From: Planococcus maritimus
GTDB lineage: Bacteria; Bacillota; Bacilli; Bacillales_A; Planococcaceae
DNA length: 64,000 nt
Assembly: GCF_001592825.1 (NCBI RefSeq)
Contig: NZ_LTZG01000052.1
Coordinates: forward strand, 1-64,000
Direction: 5' to 3'
Shown here piece by piece: positions 1 through 8,185 of the stretch. The notes under the pieces were generated by a model. That model worked only from the letters and a program-made list of their open reading frames with translations. It did not search any database and was not told the origin of the DNA. A program made the position numbers and the translations under genes. How positions within the stretch are numbered: position 1 is the first letter of the stretch; every line of letters starts with the position of its first letter.

Positions 1-38
1 AGCGTTCGTCCTGAGCCAGGATCAAACTCTCCATTATA
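1..38 (-). rRNA. rrs: 16S rRNA, 5' end only
   Basis: Read on the minus strand, the first bases give the conserved 16S start GAGAGTTTGATCCTGGCTC followed by AGGACGAACGCT. The gene runs off the left edge, so only about the first 38 nt are here. The mature 5' end near 38 is placed by analogy with Bacillus 16S and could be off by a few bases. It lies downstream of eight tRNA genes on the same strand. Confidence 0.97.
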
Positions 39-162
39 GAGTAGTTGATTGCTCAATACTGCTGGCGTATCGCCGTCTCGAAAGACGCGCGATTCGCTTG
101 ATCTGCCGAAGCTGATCAGTAAGTTGTGCCGCGATCGCTCGCGACTGTATTATTGACGTTTT

Positions 163-182
163 GCTGTTCAGTTTTCAAGGTT
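163..182 (-). promoter_or_regulatory. boxA-like antitermination element in 16S leader
   Basis: The minus strand reads AACCTTGAAAACTGAACAGC. This resembles the TTTGAAAACT boxA-type element found in Bacillus rRNA leaders and spacers, where NusB/S10-dependent antitermination complexes load. It lies about 125 nt before 16S and just after tRNA-Gly. No good -35/-10 pair was found between tRNA-Gly and 16S, so the rRNA is probably read from the upstream tRNA promoter. The call is by similarity only. Confidence 0.55.
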
Positions 183-193
183 CAAAATAATGA

Positions 194-267
194 TGGAGCG
201 GGTGAAGGGAATCGAACCCTCATCATCAGCTTGGAAGGCTGAGGTTTTACCACTAAACTACACCCGC
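194..267 (-). tRNA. tRNA-Gly (UCC)
   Basis: A complete 74-nt cloverleaf with encoded CCA. The anticodon arm reads CTTCCAA with anticodon TCC, and the T-arm GGTTCGATTC is intact. It is the last tRNA before the 16S leader. Confidence 0.97.
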
Positions 268-286
268 ATATTATATAGAAGATAAA

Positions 287-363
287 TGGCGCGCCCGAGA
301 GGACTCGAACCTCTAACCGCTTGATTCGTAGTCAAGTACTCTATCCAATTGAGCTACGGGCGC
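287..363 (-). tRNA. tRNA-Arg (ACG)
   Basis: A 77-nt cloverleaf with encoded CCA and anticodon loop CTACGAA (ACG). The acceptor stem GCGCCCG pairs with CGGGCGC. The A at the wobble position is normally deaminated to inosine in bacterial tRNA-Arg(ACG). Confidence 0.97.
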
Positions 364-380
364 AAATAATTGAATATGTA

Positions 381-466
<86 letters not shown>

Positions 467-554
467 AAATATTTTTCGAGACAAGTTATATCGTACAACT
501 TCTCTCTGTATTTGTCAATGAAAACTTAAAAGTTCGTTTCGGCCACCCTGAAAT

Positions 555-628
555 TGGCTGGGGTACCTGGATTCGAACCAGGGCATGACGGGATCAAAAC
601 CCGTTGCCTTACCGCTTGGCTATACCCC
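555..628 (-). tRNA. tRNA-Gln (UUG)
   Basis: A 74-nt cloverleaf with encoded CCA. The anticodon loop TTTTGAT gives TTG (Gln), and the acceptor stem GGGGTAT/GTACCCC is intact. An 88-nt AT-rich spacer separates it from the downstream tRNA-Leu. Confidence 0.97.
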
Positions 629-637
629 ATTAAAAAA

Positions 638-713
638 TGGCGGTCCCGACCGGGATCGAACCGGCGATCTCCTGCGTGACAGGCAGGCATGTTAACCGCT
701 ACACCACGGGACC
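638..713 (-). tRNA. tRNA-Asp (GUC)
   Basis: A 76-nt cloverleaf with encoded CCA, anticodon loop CTGTCAC (GTC) and acceptor stem GGTCCCG. It is separated by 9 nt from the downstream tRNA-Gln. Confidence 0.97.
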
Positions 714-715
714 AT

Positions 716-793
<78 letters not shown>

Positions 794-860
794 ACAATAA
801 TAAAATTTTCAATTGTACAGCACACAAGTATTATACAGAAAAAGTAATTCAATATATGTA

Positions 861-935
861 TGGTGACCCCTACGGGATTCGAACCCGTGTTACCGCCGTG
901 AAAGGGCGGTGTCTTAACCGCTTGACCAAGGGGCC
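861..935 (-). tRNA. tRNA-Glu (UUC)
   Basis: A 75-nt cloverleaf with encoded CCA. The anticodon loop CTTTCAC gives TTC (Glu), and the acceptor stem GGCCCCT is intact. It follows tRNA-Asn by 7 nt. Confidence 0.97.
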
Positions 936-942
936 AAATAAA

Positions 943-1017
943 TGGCTCCGAAGGTAGGATTCGAACCTACGACCATCGCATTAACAGTGCGGTGCTCTAC
1001 CACTGAGCTACTTCGGA
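943..1017 (-). tRNA. tRNA-Asn (GUU)
   Basis: A 75-nt cloverleaf with encoded CCA and anticodon loop CTGTTAA (GTT). It is the first gene of the tRNA-rRNA transcript, about 24 nt downstream of the predicted start point. Confidence 0.97.
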
Positions 1018-1047
1018 ATAATGTTTAAGTACTTGTCGACTTTTTCT

Positions 1048-1076
1048 ATTATAAAGAGCCTAACAGGAATCGTCAA
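1048..1076 (-). promoter_or_regulatory. Sigma-A promoter of the tRNA/16S operon
   Basis: On the minus strand TTGACG is followed after 17 nt by a perfect TATAAT, giving a near-consensus housekeeping promoter. Transcription should start near 1041, just upstream of tRNA-Asn. It is the only strong promoter before the eight tRNAs and the 16S gene. Confidence 0.85.
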
Positions 1077-1346
1077 CACTTTTCTTCATCATTTTATATT
1101 TTAGTTTTTACTCAGGCTTTTATCTAGAAATCCATGCGTTAAAAAGCTTTGCTTTTGAAGTGTTTAGCGAAGACCCAGCTCGCTTCCCTCAACGAATTTC
1201 ACCTGTCGAAAATTCATGCGCATTCGCTTTTAATCGGGCTGCCGCTCGATCTTGTTCGCTGCGCTCCCGTTCTACTAAACGTCTCCCTCATCTTTGTTTG
1301 CCCTCGCCAGGAACTTCGCTCTCTTTCTGCAAGTCATCAAAAATTA
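1077..1346. other. Intergenic stretch with no recognisable gene
   Basis: These 270 nt separate the tRNA promoter from the sprT terminator. Short overlapping open frames exist on the plus strand, but none has a convincing ribosome binding site or a recognisable product. I see no repeat or structured RNA here. Confidence 0.5.
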
Positions 1347-1379
1347 AAACAAGAGCCGCTTTAAAAGCGGCTCTTGTTT
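1347..1379 (-). terminator. Terminator of tex-sprT
   Basis: A perfect hairpin (AACAAGAGCCGCTTT and its complement around a 2-3 nt loop) is followed on the minus strand by a T-rich run. The present sprT stop codon lies inside the hairpin, whereas the stop in the frame without the 22-bp duplication (1378-1380) would sit at its edge. Confidence 0.85.
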
Positions 1380-1864
1380 ATAGATTCTTTTCTCTTTTCA
1401 TCCGCAACTTTCCGCTGCAGCGTCCGCAACTTTCCGCTGCAGCGTCCGCACCTATACTTGGCAGTGTTCATCCGAATCTTTCTCGGGAATTGTGATTTAC
1501 AGGAAATGCATTCATATAGATAGAAGCCATTTGTCTGTCGGCGCTTTTCTGTCAGGAGAGAACAAAACCGCGGAGATCCTGTCTCTTGCAACAACTTGCG
1601 AAAATCTTTATCCCGATGCTTGTAGCCTTTTCCTTCAAGATGAAGATGGTAATGGCAAAGTTCATGCTTAATAATTCCAATGAGTTCATCGTAGCCAAAC
1701 TTGTTGTAGGAAGCCGGGTTGATTTCAATATTGTGCGAACTCAATAGGTAACGTCCGCCAGTTGTGCGCAGACGGCTATTGAATATACCTTGATGGCGAA
1801 ATGCTTTACCAAAGACGTCACGCGAAATTTTTGCAATTAGCTTGGTCAGCTCTTCGTTTGTCAT
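1361..1864 (-). CDS. SprT-like zinc metalloprotease-fold protein with frameshifted tail
   Basis: This 167-aa protein belongs to the SprT-like family (YdcK in B. subtilis). It has the HELCHYH zinc-binding motif near residues 67-73 and a C-terminal zinc ribbon (CISC about 35 residues later, then CGRC). A Shine-Dalgarno (GGAG) lies within the end of tex, so the two genes form one unit. The last 20 or so codons are abnormal: a 22-bp tandem duplication at 1401-1444 shifts the frame. With one copy removed the protein would be 154 aa, close to the usual family length, ending at 1378-1380 just before the terminator. The zinc ribbon is upstream of the shift, so function may survive. The cellular role of the family in Firmicutes is not well defined. 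Confidence 0.85.
   Translation of the reverse strand: MTNEELTKLIAKISRDVFGKAFRHQGIFNSRLRTTGGRYLLSSHNIEINPASYNKFGYDELIGIIKHELCHYHLHLEGKGYKHRDKDFRKLLQETGSPRFCSLLTEKRRQTNGFYLYECISCKSQFPRKIRMNTAKYRCGRCSGKLRTLQRKVADEKRKESINKSRF
1401..1450. repeat. 22-bp perfect tandem duplication inside sprT
   Basis: The unit TCCGCAACTTTCCGCTGCAG plus CG occurs twice in direct succession (1401-1422 and 1423-1444) and is followed by a further TCCGCA. The ancestral single copy would therefore be flanked by a 6-bp microhomology TCCGCA. Because 22 is not a multiple of three, it changes the sprT reading frame. Confidence 0.93.
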
Positions 1865-1865
1865 T

Positions 1866-4046
1866 TTATTTCTCCTGGAGATCCGGCTGTTGCTCTTTTG
1901 GCGGCAACATCGTCAACGCAATCCGCCCTTTTTGTTTTTCAACTTGATCAACCCACACGGTAACAATGTCTCCAACCGCTACGACATCAAGCGGATGTTT
2001 CACAAATCCTTTTCTCAATTTCGAAATATGAACGAGGCCATCTTGTTTCACGCCGATGTCAACGAAAGCTCCGAAATCGACGACGTTGCGTACGGTCCCT
2101 TGCACTTCCATTCCTGGAGCCAAGTCCTCCATCTTTAAGACATCGCTTTTCAGGAGCGGCTGAGGGAACTCATCCCGGGGATCGCGGAATGGTTTTTTCA
2201 GTGCGTCGACAATATCCTTAAGTGTCACTATGCCAATTCCCCACTCTGTGCTCATCGACTCTATAGCTAAACTGTCGAGCTTGGCGATTATTTCTGGACG
2301 GCCGATCATTTTTTTATCGGCATCGATCCGCTGAAGAATTCTTTCAGCTGTTTCATAACTTTCTGGATGAATGCCGGTAGCGTCCAGTGGATTCTTCCCT
2401 TCTGTTATGCGCAGAAATCCAATGGCTTGTTCGTACGTTTTGGCGCCGAGACGCGGAATTTTTTTCAACTGAACACGGGAGACAAAGCGCCCGTTGTCAT
2501 CTCTCGCTTTGATTATGTTTTCTGCAACTGTCTTGCTGAGGCCGGCGACGTATTGCAGCAACGAAGCTGAAGCCGAGTTAACGTTCACGCCGACTTGGTT
2601 GACCGCCGTCTCAACAACGAAGGTCAATTGGTCAGCCAATTTTTTTTGCGAGACGTCGTGTTGGTATTGACCGACGCCTACTGCTTTCGGGTCGATCTTC
2701 ACGAGTTCTGAAAGCGGGTCTTGGAGGCGGCGCGCGATGGACGCTGCACTGCGCTCTTCGACTTGTAAGTCCGGAAACTCTGCACGGGCAATTTCTGAAG
2801 CCGAATACACACTCGCACCCGCTTCGTTGACAATGACGTATGAAGCTTTGTTCGCCGTTTCCCCAATGAAATCCGCCACAAACTGTTCGGTTTCACGGGA
2901 GGCGGTGCCATTTCCTATCGCCATAATTTCAATTGGATATGCATCGACAAGACGTTTCAAGGTTTTTTTCGCGCCTTGTTGGTCGGATTTAGGAGGATGC
3001 GGATAAATAACCGCCACTTCCAATAATTTCCCTGTTTCGTCGATCACTGCGAGCTTACAGCCTGTACGGTACGCTGGGTCAACGCCGAGTACCATTTTGT
3101 CTTTCATTGGAGGTTGCAGTAAAAGATTACGCAGGTTTTCCGAAAAAATGTGGATGGCCTGTGTTTCACCTTTTTCACTTAGTTCGGTACGGATTTCACG
3201 TTCAATCGATGGCTGAATCAGGCGTTTATAGCTGTCTTCAATGGCTGCTTCCACTTCTTTCGCGGCAGAATTCCCGGTTTTCAACCATTTATCTTTCATC
3301 AAGCGGATGATCCGGTCGATAGGAGGCGCAACAGCTACTTTCAATACCCCTTCTTTTTCGCCACGATTGATGGCTAAAATGCGGTGTGGAACGATTTTTT
3401 TGATGGCTTCACTGTATTCATAATACATTTGGAAAACTTGCTTTTCGTCTTCATGCCCTTTTTTGGCTGCAGTCTCCAGCATGCCGGTGTCACGAGTCAT
3501 GCACCGTGCTTTTTCTCGGATATCGGCGTCGTCTGCAAATAGCTCAGCCAAGATATCTTGCGCTCCCGCGATGGCTTCTTCTGCTGTTTCCACGCCTTTT
3601 TCATGGTCGAGGTACTGTTGCACAACACTGGACAGCTGTTCTTTTCCTGGTGTTAAAAGCCAATCTGCTAGTTCCTGCAAACCCTTTTCTTTTGCGATAA
3701 TCGCTTTTGTGCGACGTTTTTGCTTATAAGGACGGTACAGGTCTTCTACTCTTTGCAGCACAGTGGCCCCTTTGATGGCTTTTTCGAGTTCTGGCGTCAA
3801 TTGTTCCTGTTCTTCGATCGAACGAAGCACATCAGTTTTTCTTTGTTCCAAATTCTGGATGTATGTATATCGATCTTCTACTGCTTTTATTTGAACTTCA
3901 TCCAACGAACCGGTTGCTTCTTTTCGATAACGGGCGATAAAAGGCACCGTGTTGCCACCTTCAAGCAGCTCAATAACCTGTTTTGCTTGGTTGGGTTTCA
4001 CGCCGGCCTCCTTGGCGATTAATGCGTGTAATTGCTGAGTGTCCAT
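1866..4046 (-). CDS. tex: Tex-family S1 RNA-binding protein
   Basis: Encodes an approximately 726-aa Tex/YdcI protein: an N-terminal helical region, a YqgF/RNase H-like central domain (GVDPAYRTGCKLAV), helix-hairpin-helix segments (SASASLLQYVAGL), and a C-terminal S1 domain (VDFGAFVDIGVKQDGLVHIS). Tex proteins bind nucleic acids and influence transcription; the exact role in Bacillales is unclear. An ATG at 4055 gives three extra residues, but the AGGAAG Shine-Dalgarno is 3 nt from it and 8 nt from the ATG at 4046, which I prefer. It lies directly after the SigB operon terminator and is translationally close to sprT (1-2 nt gap). B. subtilis carries cmpA in this neighbourhood; it is missing here. 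Confidence 0.95.
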   Translation of the reverse strand: MDTQQLHALIAKEAGVKPNQAKQVIELLEGGNTVPFIARYRKEATGSLDEVQIKAVEDRYTYIQNLEQRKTDVLRSIEEQEQLTPELEKAIKGATVLQRVEDLYRPYKQKRRTKAIIAKEKGLQELADWLLTPGKEQLSSVVQQYLDHEKGVETAEEAIAGAQDILAELFADDADIREKARCMTRDTGMLETAAKKGHEDEKQVFQMYYEYSEAIKKIVPHRILAINRGEKEGVLKVAVAPPIDRIIRLMKDKWLKTGNSAAKEVEAAIEDSYKRLIQPSIEREIRTELSEKGETQAIHIFSENLRNLLLQPPMKDKMVLGVDPAYRTGCKLAVIDETGKLLEVAVIYPHPPKSDQQGAKKTLKRLVDAYPIEIMAIGNGTASRETEQFVADFIGETANKASYVIVNEAGASVYSASEIARAEFPDLQVEERSAASIARRLQDPLSELVKIDPKAVGVGQYQHDVSQKKLADQLTFVVETAVNQVGVNVNSASASLLQYVAGLSKTVAENIIKARDDNGRFVSRVQLKKIPRLGAKTYEQAIGFLRITEGKNPLDATGIHPESYETAERILQRIDADKKMIGRPEIIAKLDSLAIESMSTEWGIGIVTLKDIVDALKKPFRDPRDEFPQPLLKSDVLKMEDLAPGMEVQGTVRNVVDFGAFVDIGVKQDGLVHISKLRKGFVKHPLDVVAVGDIVTVWVDQVEKQKGRIALTMLPPKEQQPDLQEK

Positions 4047-4126
4047 TTCATGCACTTCCTTTCTGCTTCTTTATTTTAACACGGCGGTGGTTGGCGGGAG
4101 AAATAAGCTCCCTCTCTATTTCCCCA

Positions 4127-4161
4127 TAAAAAAGAAGCCTCTCCTTAATGGAGAAGGCTTC
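4127..4161 (-). terminator. Terminator of the rsb-sigB operon
   Basis: The minus strand has a stem GGAG(A)AGGCTTC pairing with GAAGCCTCTCC, then a run of six T. The rsbX stop codon lies in the loop, so the terminator overlaps the end of the coding sequence. Confidence 0.8.
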
Positions 4162-4744
4162 CTGAAATTAATGTTGCATCGTCGCCAGTTTGAATGGACG
4201 CCAAAATATCTTCGTACAAGCGCTTAGGCGCACCCGCTCGTCTCATCATGGCTTTCGGATTACGCAAATCCACACCATCTGAGTGAATGAGAAACAAGTC
4301 GTTCTCCAAATACGTGTATAGCTGAGTTTTCAGCTTTTGCGGCCTGCCAGATAGGTAGCCCATGACAGGTAATGGATAAATCACTTCATCGGTCCCTCTT
4401 CTATATAGATAGAAACGGATATTGCCAACGCAACTGTATTCCAATGTGCGTTTTTTGAAATCCACTTTAAAAATAGCGACGGCTGCTCCACGTTTTTGCA
4501 TCATCAAACCATTAAAGCGATTCATCAATTGATCAATTGTCTCATGATGATACTCTTTCAAGATTTGCGGGATGACCTGTGACGATTCGCGCGCAACAGG
4601 CCCACTTCCCAAACCATCGGCTACGGAGCAAATAAAGTATTCATCCGTTAATACAGTGTAATAACTGTCACCGGATTCATAATTTCCTTTTTTTGCTGCG
4701 TTGTAGGCATAGGCTTCCACATTTTCATGGCGAATTTCTTCCAC
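4145..4744 (-). CDS. rsbX: RsbX, phosphoserine phosphatase of the SigB pathway
   Basis: This 199-aa PP2C-type phosphatase matches RsbX in length and position. The family feeds back on the stressosome by dephosphorylating RsbS (and RsbR). Visible PP2C features are the VADGLGSG metal-binding segment near residue 37 and the late IHSDGVDL motif. It starts with GTG, and the sigB stop overlaps it (TAGTG), which suggests translational coupling. It is the last gene of the operon. Confidence 0.93.
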   Translation of the reverse strand: MEEIRHENVEAYAYNAAKKGNYESGDSYYTVLTDEYFICSVADGLGSGPVARESSQVIPQILKEYHHETIDQLMNRFNGLMMQKRGAAVAIFKVDFKKRTLEYSCVGNIRFYLYRRGTDEVIYPLPVMGYLSGRPQKLKTQLYTYLENDLFLIHSDGVDLRNPKAMMRRAGAPKRLYEDILASIQTGDDATLISGSLLH

Positions 4745-5526
4745 TAGGAAACCCCGCCAGCAGCCAAAATGGCTTCTTGAAGCTTTTTAATCGCTTTTCG
4801 TTGAAGGCGCGACACATGCATCTGGGAAATTCCCAAACGGTCGCCTGCTTCTTTTTGGCTCAGCTGCTCTATGTAGGTGTATTGGATGATCTGCTTTTCC
4901 CGATCAGAAAGGACATTCATCGCTTCCGCCACGAGCATACGCTGATCCGCTTTTTCGTATCCATCATCGTCTTGGCCGACTACGTCAAACAAGGTAACTG
5001 TACTGCCGTCCGAATCCGCCTCGAGTGAATGGTCCATGGAAAGTGCTTGATAGCTTTTACCCATCTCCATCGCTTCTAAAATGTCGTCTTCTTCAACATC
5101 CAGGTATTCAGCGATTTCCCATACTTGCGGCGATCGCTGGAGCTCTGTTGTCAGCACTTCCACAGTCGCTTTAATGCGCGGCCCCAACTCTTTAATGCGG
5201 CGCGGCACATGGATAGCCCATGTTTTATCACGCAAAAAGCGCTTGATTTCGCCAATAATGGTCGGCACTGCGAAAGCTTCAAAGCTGCGGCCATAAGATG
5301 GGTCATAACGCCGAATCGCGCCGAGCAAGCCGAGCATCCCGACTTGTGCGATGTCTTCATGATAGGATTTCCCGTTAGAATACTTGCGGGCAATCGATTC
5401 TACCAAGCGGCGATAATTGAGGACCAGGTTCGTTTGCGCTTCCTCGTCCTCGGTTTTTTGGTAAGCTTCAATCCATTCCAGTACCTGTTCTTTCGTTGGC
5501 TGATTAGGATGAGATTGTTTCGACAT
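4744..5526 (-). CDS. sigB: RNA polymerase general stress sigma factor SigB
   Basis: A 260-aa sigma-70 family factor with region 2 (DIAQVGMLGLLGAIRRYDPS), region 3 and a C-terminal region 4 helix-turn-helix (LSQKEAGDRLGISQMHVSRL). SigB directs RNA polymerase to general stress promoters and is held inactive by RsbW. An upstream ATG at 5553 exists, but the ATG at 5526 gives the usual family N-terminus and follows a G-rich Shine-Dalgarno. The start lies within the end of rsbW, as in other Bacillales. Several matching promoters are in this window. Confidence 0.97.
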   Translation of the reverse strand: MSKQSHPNQPTKEQVLEWIEAYQKTEDEEAQTNLVLNYRRLVESIARKYSNGKSYHEDIAQVGMLGLLGAIRRYDPSYGRSFEAFAVPTIIGEIKRFLRDKTWAIHVPRRIKELGPRIKATVEVLTTELQRSPQVWEIAEYLDVEEDDILEAMEMGKSYQALSMDHSLEADSDGSTVTLFDVVGQDDDGYEKADQRMLVAEAMNVLSDREKQIIQYTYIEQLSQKEAGDRLGISQMHVSRLQRKAIKKLQEAILAAGGVS

Positions 5527-5974
5527 CCTCTTCCACCCGCTCCCCTTCAACATGCTTGGTCATAAAGACAGTAACGCCTTCCTGGTGATGCACTTTCACT
5601 TCATCCATAAGCGTTTCGATCAAATACAGGCCGAGACCTCCTTCGCGCAGGAACGCTCCTTCTTCCTGGTCGTGATATGGTCCCACTTTTGCCTTGGTTT
5701 CTTCAAAATCGAAGCTTTGGCCGTGGTCGGCTACCATAATTTCAATTTTATCTTCATACAGCGCACAACCAATGACCACTTCGCCTTCTTCACCTTCAGA
5801 ATAAGCGTGCTGGACAGCGTTAGTTACTGCTTCACTTGAGGCAATTTTTAAATCCTCGATATCGTCAAATGAAAACCCGATACGGCTTGCGAGACCCGAA
5901 ATCGTCAGACGGGCAACACCTACGTATTGAGATTTGGCCGGAACACGCATTTCTACATAATCGAAAGGACGCAT
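5504..5974 (-). CDS. rsbW: RsbW, anti-sigma-B factor and serine kinase
   Basis: A 156-aa GHKL-type kinase/anti-sigma factor. The N box (EAVTNAVQHAY) and the glycine-rich ATP lid (LREGGLGLYLIE) are visible. RsbW binds SigB in unstressed cells and phosphorylates RsbV; on stress it exchanges SigB for dephosphorylated RsbV. The gene starts 2 nt after rsbV and overlaps the sigB start by 23 bp, which keeps synthesis of the partners coupled. Confidence 0.96.
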   Translation of the reverse strand: MRPFDYVEMRVPAKSQYVGVARLTISGLASRIGFSFDDIEDLKIASSEAVTNAVQHAYSEGEEGEVVIGCALYEDKIEIMVADHGQSFDFEETKAKVGPYHDQEEGAFLREGGLGLYLIETLMDEVKVHHQEGVTVFMTKHVEGERVEEDVETISS

Positions 5975-5976
5975 GA

Positions 5977-6309
5977 TTAATTACCACCCTTCCCGACTGC
6001 AGCTTCAATATCCATGATATCGCCCAAACCTGTGATATCAAAGAGGCGCTTCAAGCGGCTGGATAGGCCAGTCAGTTTCAAATGCCCGCCTTTTGCATTA
6101 ATGGATTTATAGAAAGCGACAAAAACGCCTAATCCTGTACTATCCATATAATCCACTCCTGATAAATCCAGTTCGGCATTCAAGCCTTCTTTTGCTTGAT
6201 ATGCTTCTAATTTTTCACGTAGCACCGGTGCTGTATGTGCATCGATTTCCCCGTGAATATCGCCTTTTAATTTATTGTCATTTTCTGTCAAATTAACTTG
6301 AATATTCAT
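5977..6309 (-). CDS. rsbV: RsbV, anti-anti-sigma factor
   Basis: A 110-aa STAS-domain protein with the phosphoacceptor serine in DYMDSTGLGVF near residue 56. Dephospho-RsbV binds RsbW and frees SigB. It is the first gene after the internal SigB-type promoter at 6373-6398, so rsbV-rsbW-sigB-rsbX can be autoregulated separately from the upstream rsbRSTU genes. Confidence 0.96.
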   Translation of the reverse strand: MNIQVNLTENDNKLKGDIHGEIDAHTAPVLREKLEAYQAKEGLNAELDLSGVDYMDSTGLGVFVAFYKSINAKGGHLKLTGLSSRLKRLFDITGLGDIMDIEAAVGKGGN

Positions 6310-6372
6310 CTCTATATGACACCCCGTTTTGTATGATTCAATTCAGCCGAAAAAAAGCCATTCTAAGCTTTC

Positions 6373-6398
6373 TTACCCGCCATTTGATGCTTTTAAAC
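6373..6398 (-). promoter_or_regulatory. SigB-dependent autoregulatory promoter before rsbV
   Basis: The minus strand reads GTTTAA, 14 nt, GGGTAA, matching the SigB consensus (GTTTAA, 12-15 nt, GGGTAT). It lies in the 95-bp gap between rsbU and rsbV, exactly where B. subtilis has its SigB autoregulatory promoter. Confidence 0.88.
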
Positions 6399-6404
6399 CT
6401 CGAA

Positions 6405-7406
6405 TTACCCCTTCTTATAAACCACTAAAGTGAAGTCATCCTGAAGTTCTGCATTTTGCATCCGCTCCAGTTCATCGTAAACGTGTTGAACGATCGCCTG
6501 TGCTGGCTCCGTTTTCTTTTGTTCGATCAATTTATAGATGACATCCCGTTCGATAAATCCTTCTTCTGTCCGGCCTTCTGTCACTCCATCTGTCATCATG
6601 ATGACCATATCGCCTTTTTCCAGAATAACGGAATGCTCTTCGTATACCGCTGCCGGTGAAACGCCGAGCAGCAAACCTTTTGCTTCTAGCTCGCTAAATT
6701 CCCCAGAACCCGCGCGGTAGAGGATTGCGGGCTCGTGTCCTGCCGACCCATATGTAAGTCTCGCTGCTCCCGCATCGTAATTCGCATAAAACATTGACAC
6801 AAACATCGAGTCATCGACGCTTTTTTCCACGATCCGGTTGATGACGCCAAGCACGTCTTTTGGCAAGGCGTGTGAGCTGTTCAAGCTATCCATGCCGAAT
6901 TTAATCATGGACATGCAAAGAGCCGCCGGAAGGCCTTTTCCGATGACATCGGCAACAGCTACCCCAGCGTATCCATCGTAATCGCTGACGAAATAAATAT
7001 AATCCCCGTTCATCTTCTTGGCTGGGATCGACAATAAACCGATATCCAAGCCATCCAAAGACGGCAATTTTGTCTTGAGCAAAGTTTCCTGCACATTGGC
7101 TGCCAAGTCCATCTCCACTTTCAATTCTTCCTGGCGTTTCAATAGACTTTGGCGTTCCTGCAATGCCAATCCATAATTGATCATCATTTCGATCAGGAAA
7201 TCAAATGAATGCCAAACAACATCCGGGAGATCGCTATAGAGCTCCCCGATGGCTGCTTTGTGCATGCTGATCACTTCTTCCGGGGAAATATTCTCCAGAA
7301 TTAGTTGTCTGCTGAAATTTTGGCCGACGTACAAATTTTGCTCCGTCTGCTTTTTTACATATTCGTTCAGAATCTCTTGATATTGCGCTTCAATGTGTTG
7401 AGGCAT
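6405..7406 (-). CDS. rsbU: RsbU, PP2C phosphatase that dephosphorylates RsbV
   Basis: A 333-aa protein with an N-terminal helical RsbT-binding region (about residues 1-85), a short linker and a PPM/SpoIIE-type phosphatase domain (DVIGKGLPAALCMS near residue 153, then MMTDGVTEGR). When bound by RsbT it dephosphorylates RsbV-P and so activates SigB. The last gene of the rsbRSTU half-operon. Confidence 0.96.
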   Translation of the reverse strand: MPQHIEAQYQEILNEYVKKQTEQNLYVGQNFSRQLILENISPEEVISMHKAAIGELYSDLPDVVWHSFDFLIEMMINYGLALQERQSLLKRQEELKVEMDLAANVQETLLKTKLPSLDGLDIGLLSIPAKKMNGDYIYFVSDYDGYAGVAVADVIGKGLPAALCMSMIKFGMDSLNSSHALPKDVLGVINRIVEKSVDDSMFVSMFYANYDAGAARLTYGSAGHEPAILYRAGSGEFSELEAKGLLLGVSPAAVYEEHSVILEKGDMVIMMTDGVTEGRTEEGFIERDVIYKLIEQKKTEPAQAIVQHVYDELERMQNAELQDDFTLVVYKKG

Positions 7407-7418
7407 TTAGCGTTCCCC

Positions 7419-7820
7419 CTAGCGGAGCCACTTCGTAGCCCGTATATCTGTCCCTTCACCTTGGATTGTTTCAATTTTGAAATCATCCATCAACCGCTTG
7501 ACACCCGGTAAGCCTGCACCCAGTCCTCCTGATGTCGTAAAGCCGTCTTCCATTACTTTTCTGACATCCGGGATCCCCGGGCCGCTATCAGCAGCGATGA
7601 TCAGGATTCCTTTCATGCCGTTTTCGGCCAGTTGCTGGATTTCGATCCTGCCCTGACCGGCGTATAAATAAATATTGCGGGCGAGCTCGCTGATGGCCGT
7701 CGTGATTCGCGCTTGGTCCACGGTGCCGAATCCGAGCTCCTTGGCGACATTACGCCCGAGTTGGCGTGCCGCTACAATATCCCATTCTGTTAAGATTTCC
7801 ACTGAGGATTGGTCGCTCAT
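7419..7820 (-). CDS. rsbT: RsbT, stressosome kinase
   Basis: A 133-aa GHKL kinase with N box (ISELARNIYLY) and the DSGPGIPD / GGLGAGLPGVK nucleotide-binding loops. RsbT phosphorylates RsbR and RsbS, leaves the stressosome and binds RsbU. A TTG two codons upstream opens the frame, but the ATG at 7820 with GGAGG seven bases upstream is the better start. It begins 2 nt after the rsbS stop. Confidence 0.95.
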   Translation of the reverse strand: MSDQSSVEILTEWDIVAARQLGRNVAKELGFGTVDQARITTAISELARNIYLYAGQGRIEIQQLAENGMKGILIIAADSGPGIPDVRKVMEDGFTTSGGLGAGLPGVKRLMDDFKIETIQGEGTDIRATKWLR

Positions 7821-7822
7821 CT

Positions 7823-8185
7823 TCAAGCCTCCAATTCCAATTGAAGTTTCTCCAAGCCGTTCTCTAGGTCAAGTGCCGTCATAACATCTTCAAGTCGAAT
7901 TCCGAGCTCGATCAAAGTGATGGCAACTGCCGGCTGGATACCGGTAATAACCACTCTTGCCCCCATCAGGCTGGACATGCTAATGACATCCCCCAGTACT
8001 TTGGCAATGAATGAATCAATAAAGTCGATCGACGTCAAATCGATGACCACCCCACGGGCGCTAGTTTCGTGCAATTTAGTCAAAAGATCTTCCTGGAATT
8101 GCAATGCCGTTTGGTCATCTAACTCCCATTGGATCGAAACGATTAATGTATCTCTTAGTTTTAGAATTGGGATTCTCACATTCAT
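7823..8185 (-). CDS. rsbS: RsbS, stressosome STAS-domain scaffold
   Basis: A 120-aa single STAS-domain protein. The phosphoacceptor serine is visible in [13 protein letters not shown] near residue 59. It forms the stressosome core with RsbR and antagonises RsbT. Its ATG overlaps the rsbR stop in an ATGA arrangement, pointing to coupled translation. Confidence 0.95.
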   Translation of the reverse strand: MNVRIPILKLRDTLIVSIQWELDDQTALQFQEDLLTKLHETSARGVVIDLTSIDFIDSFIAKVLGDVISMSSLMGARVVITGIQPAVAITLIELGIRLEDVMTALDLENGLEKLQLELEA

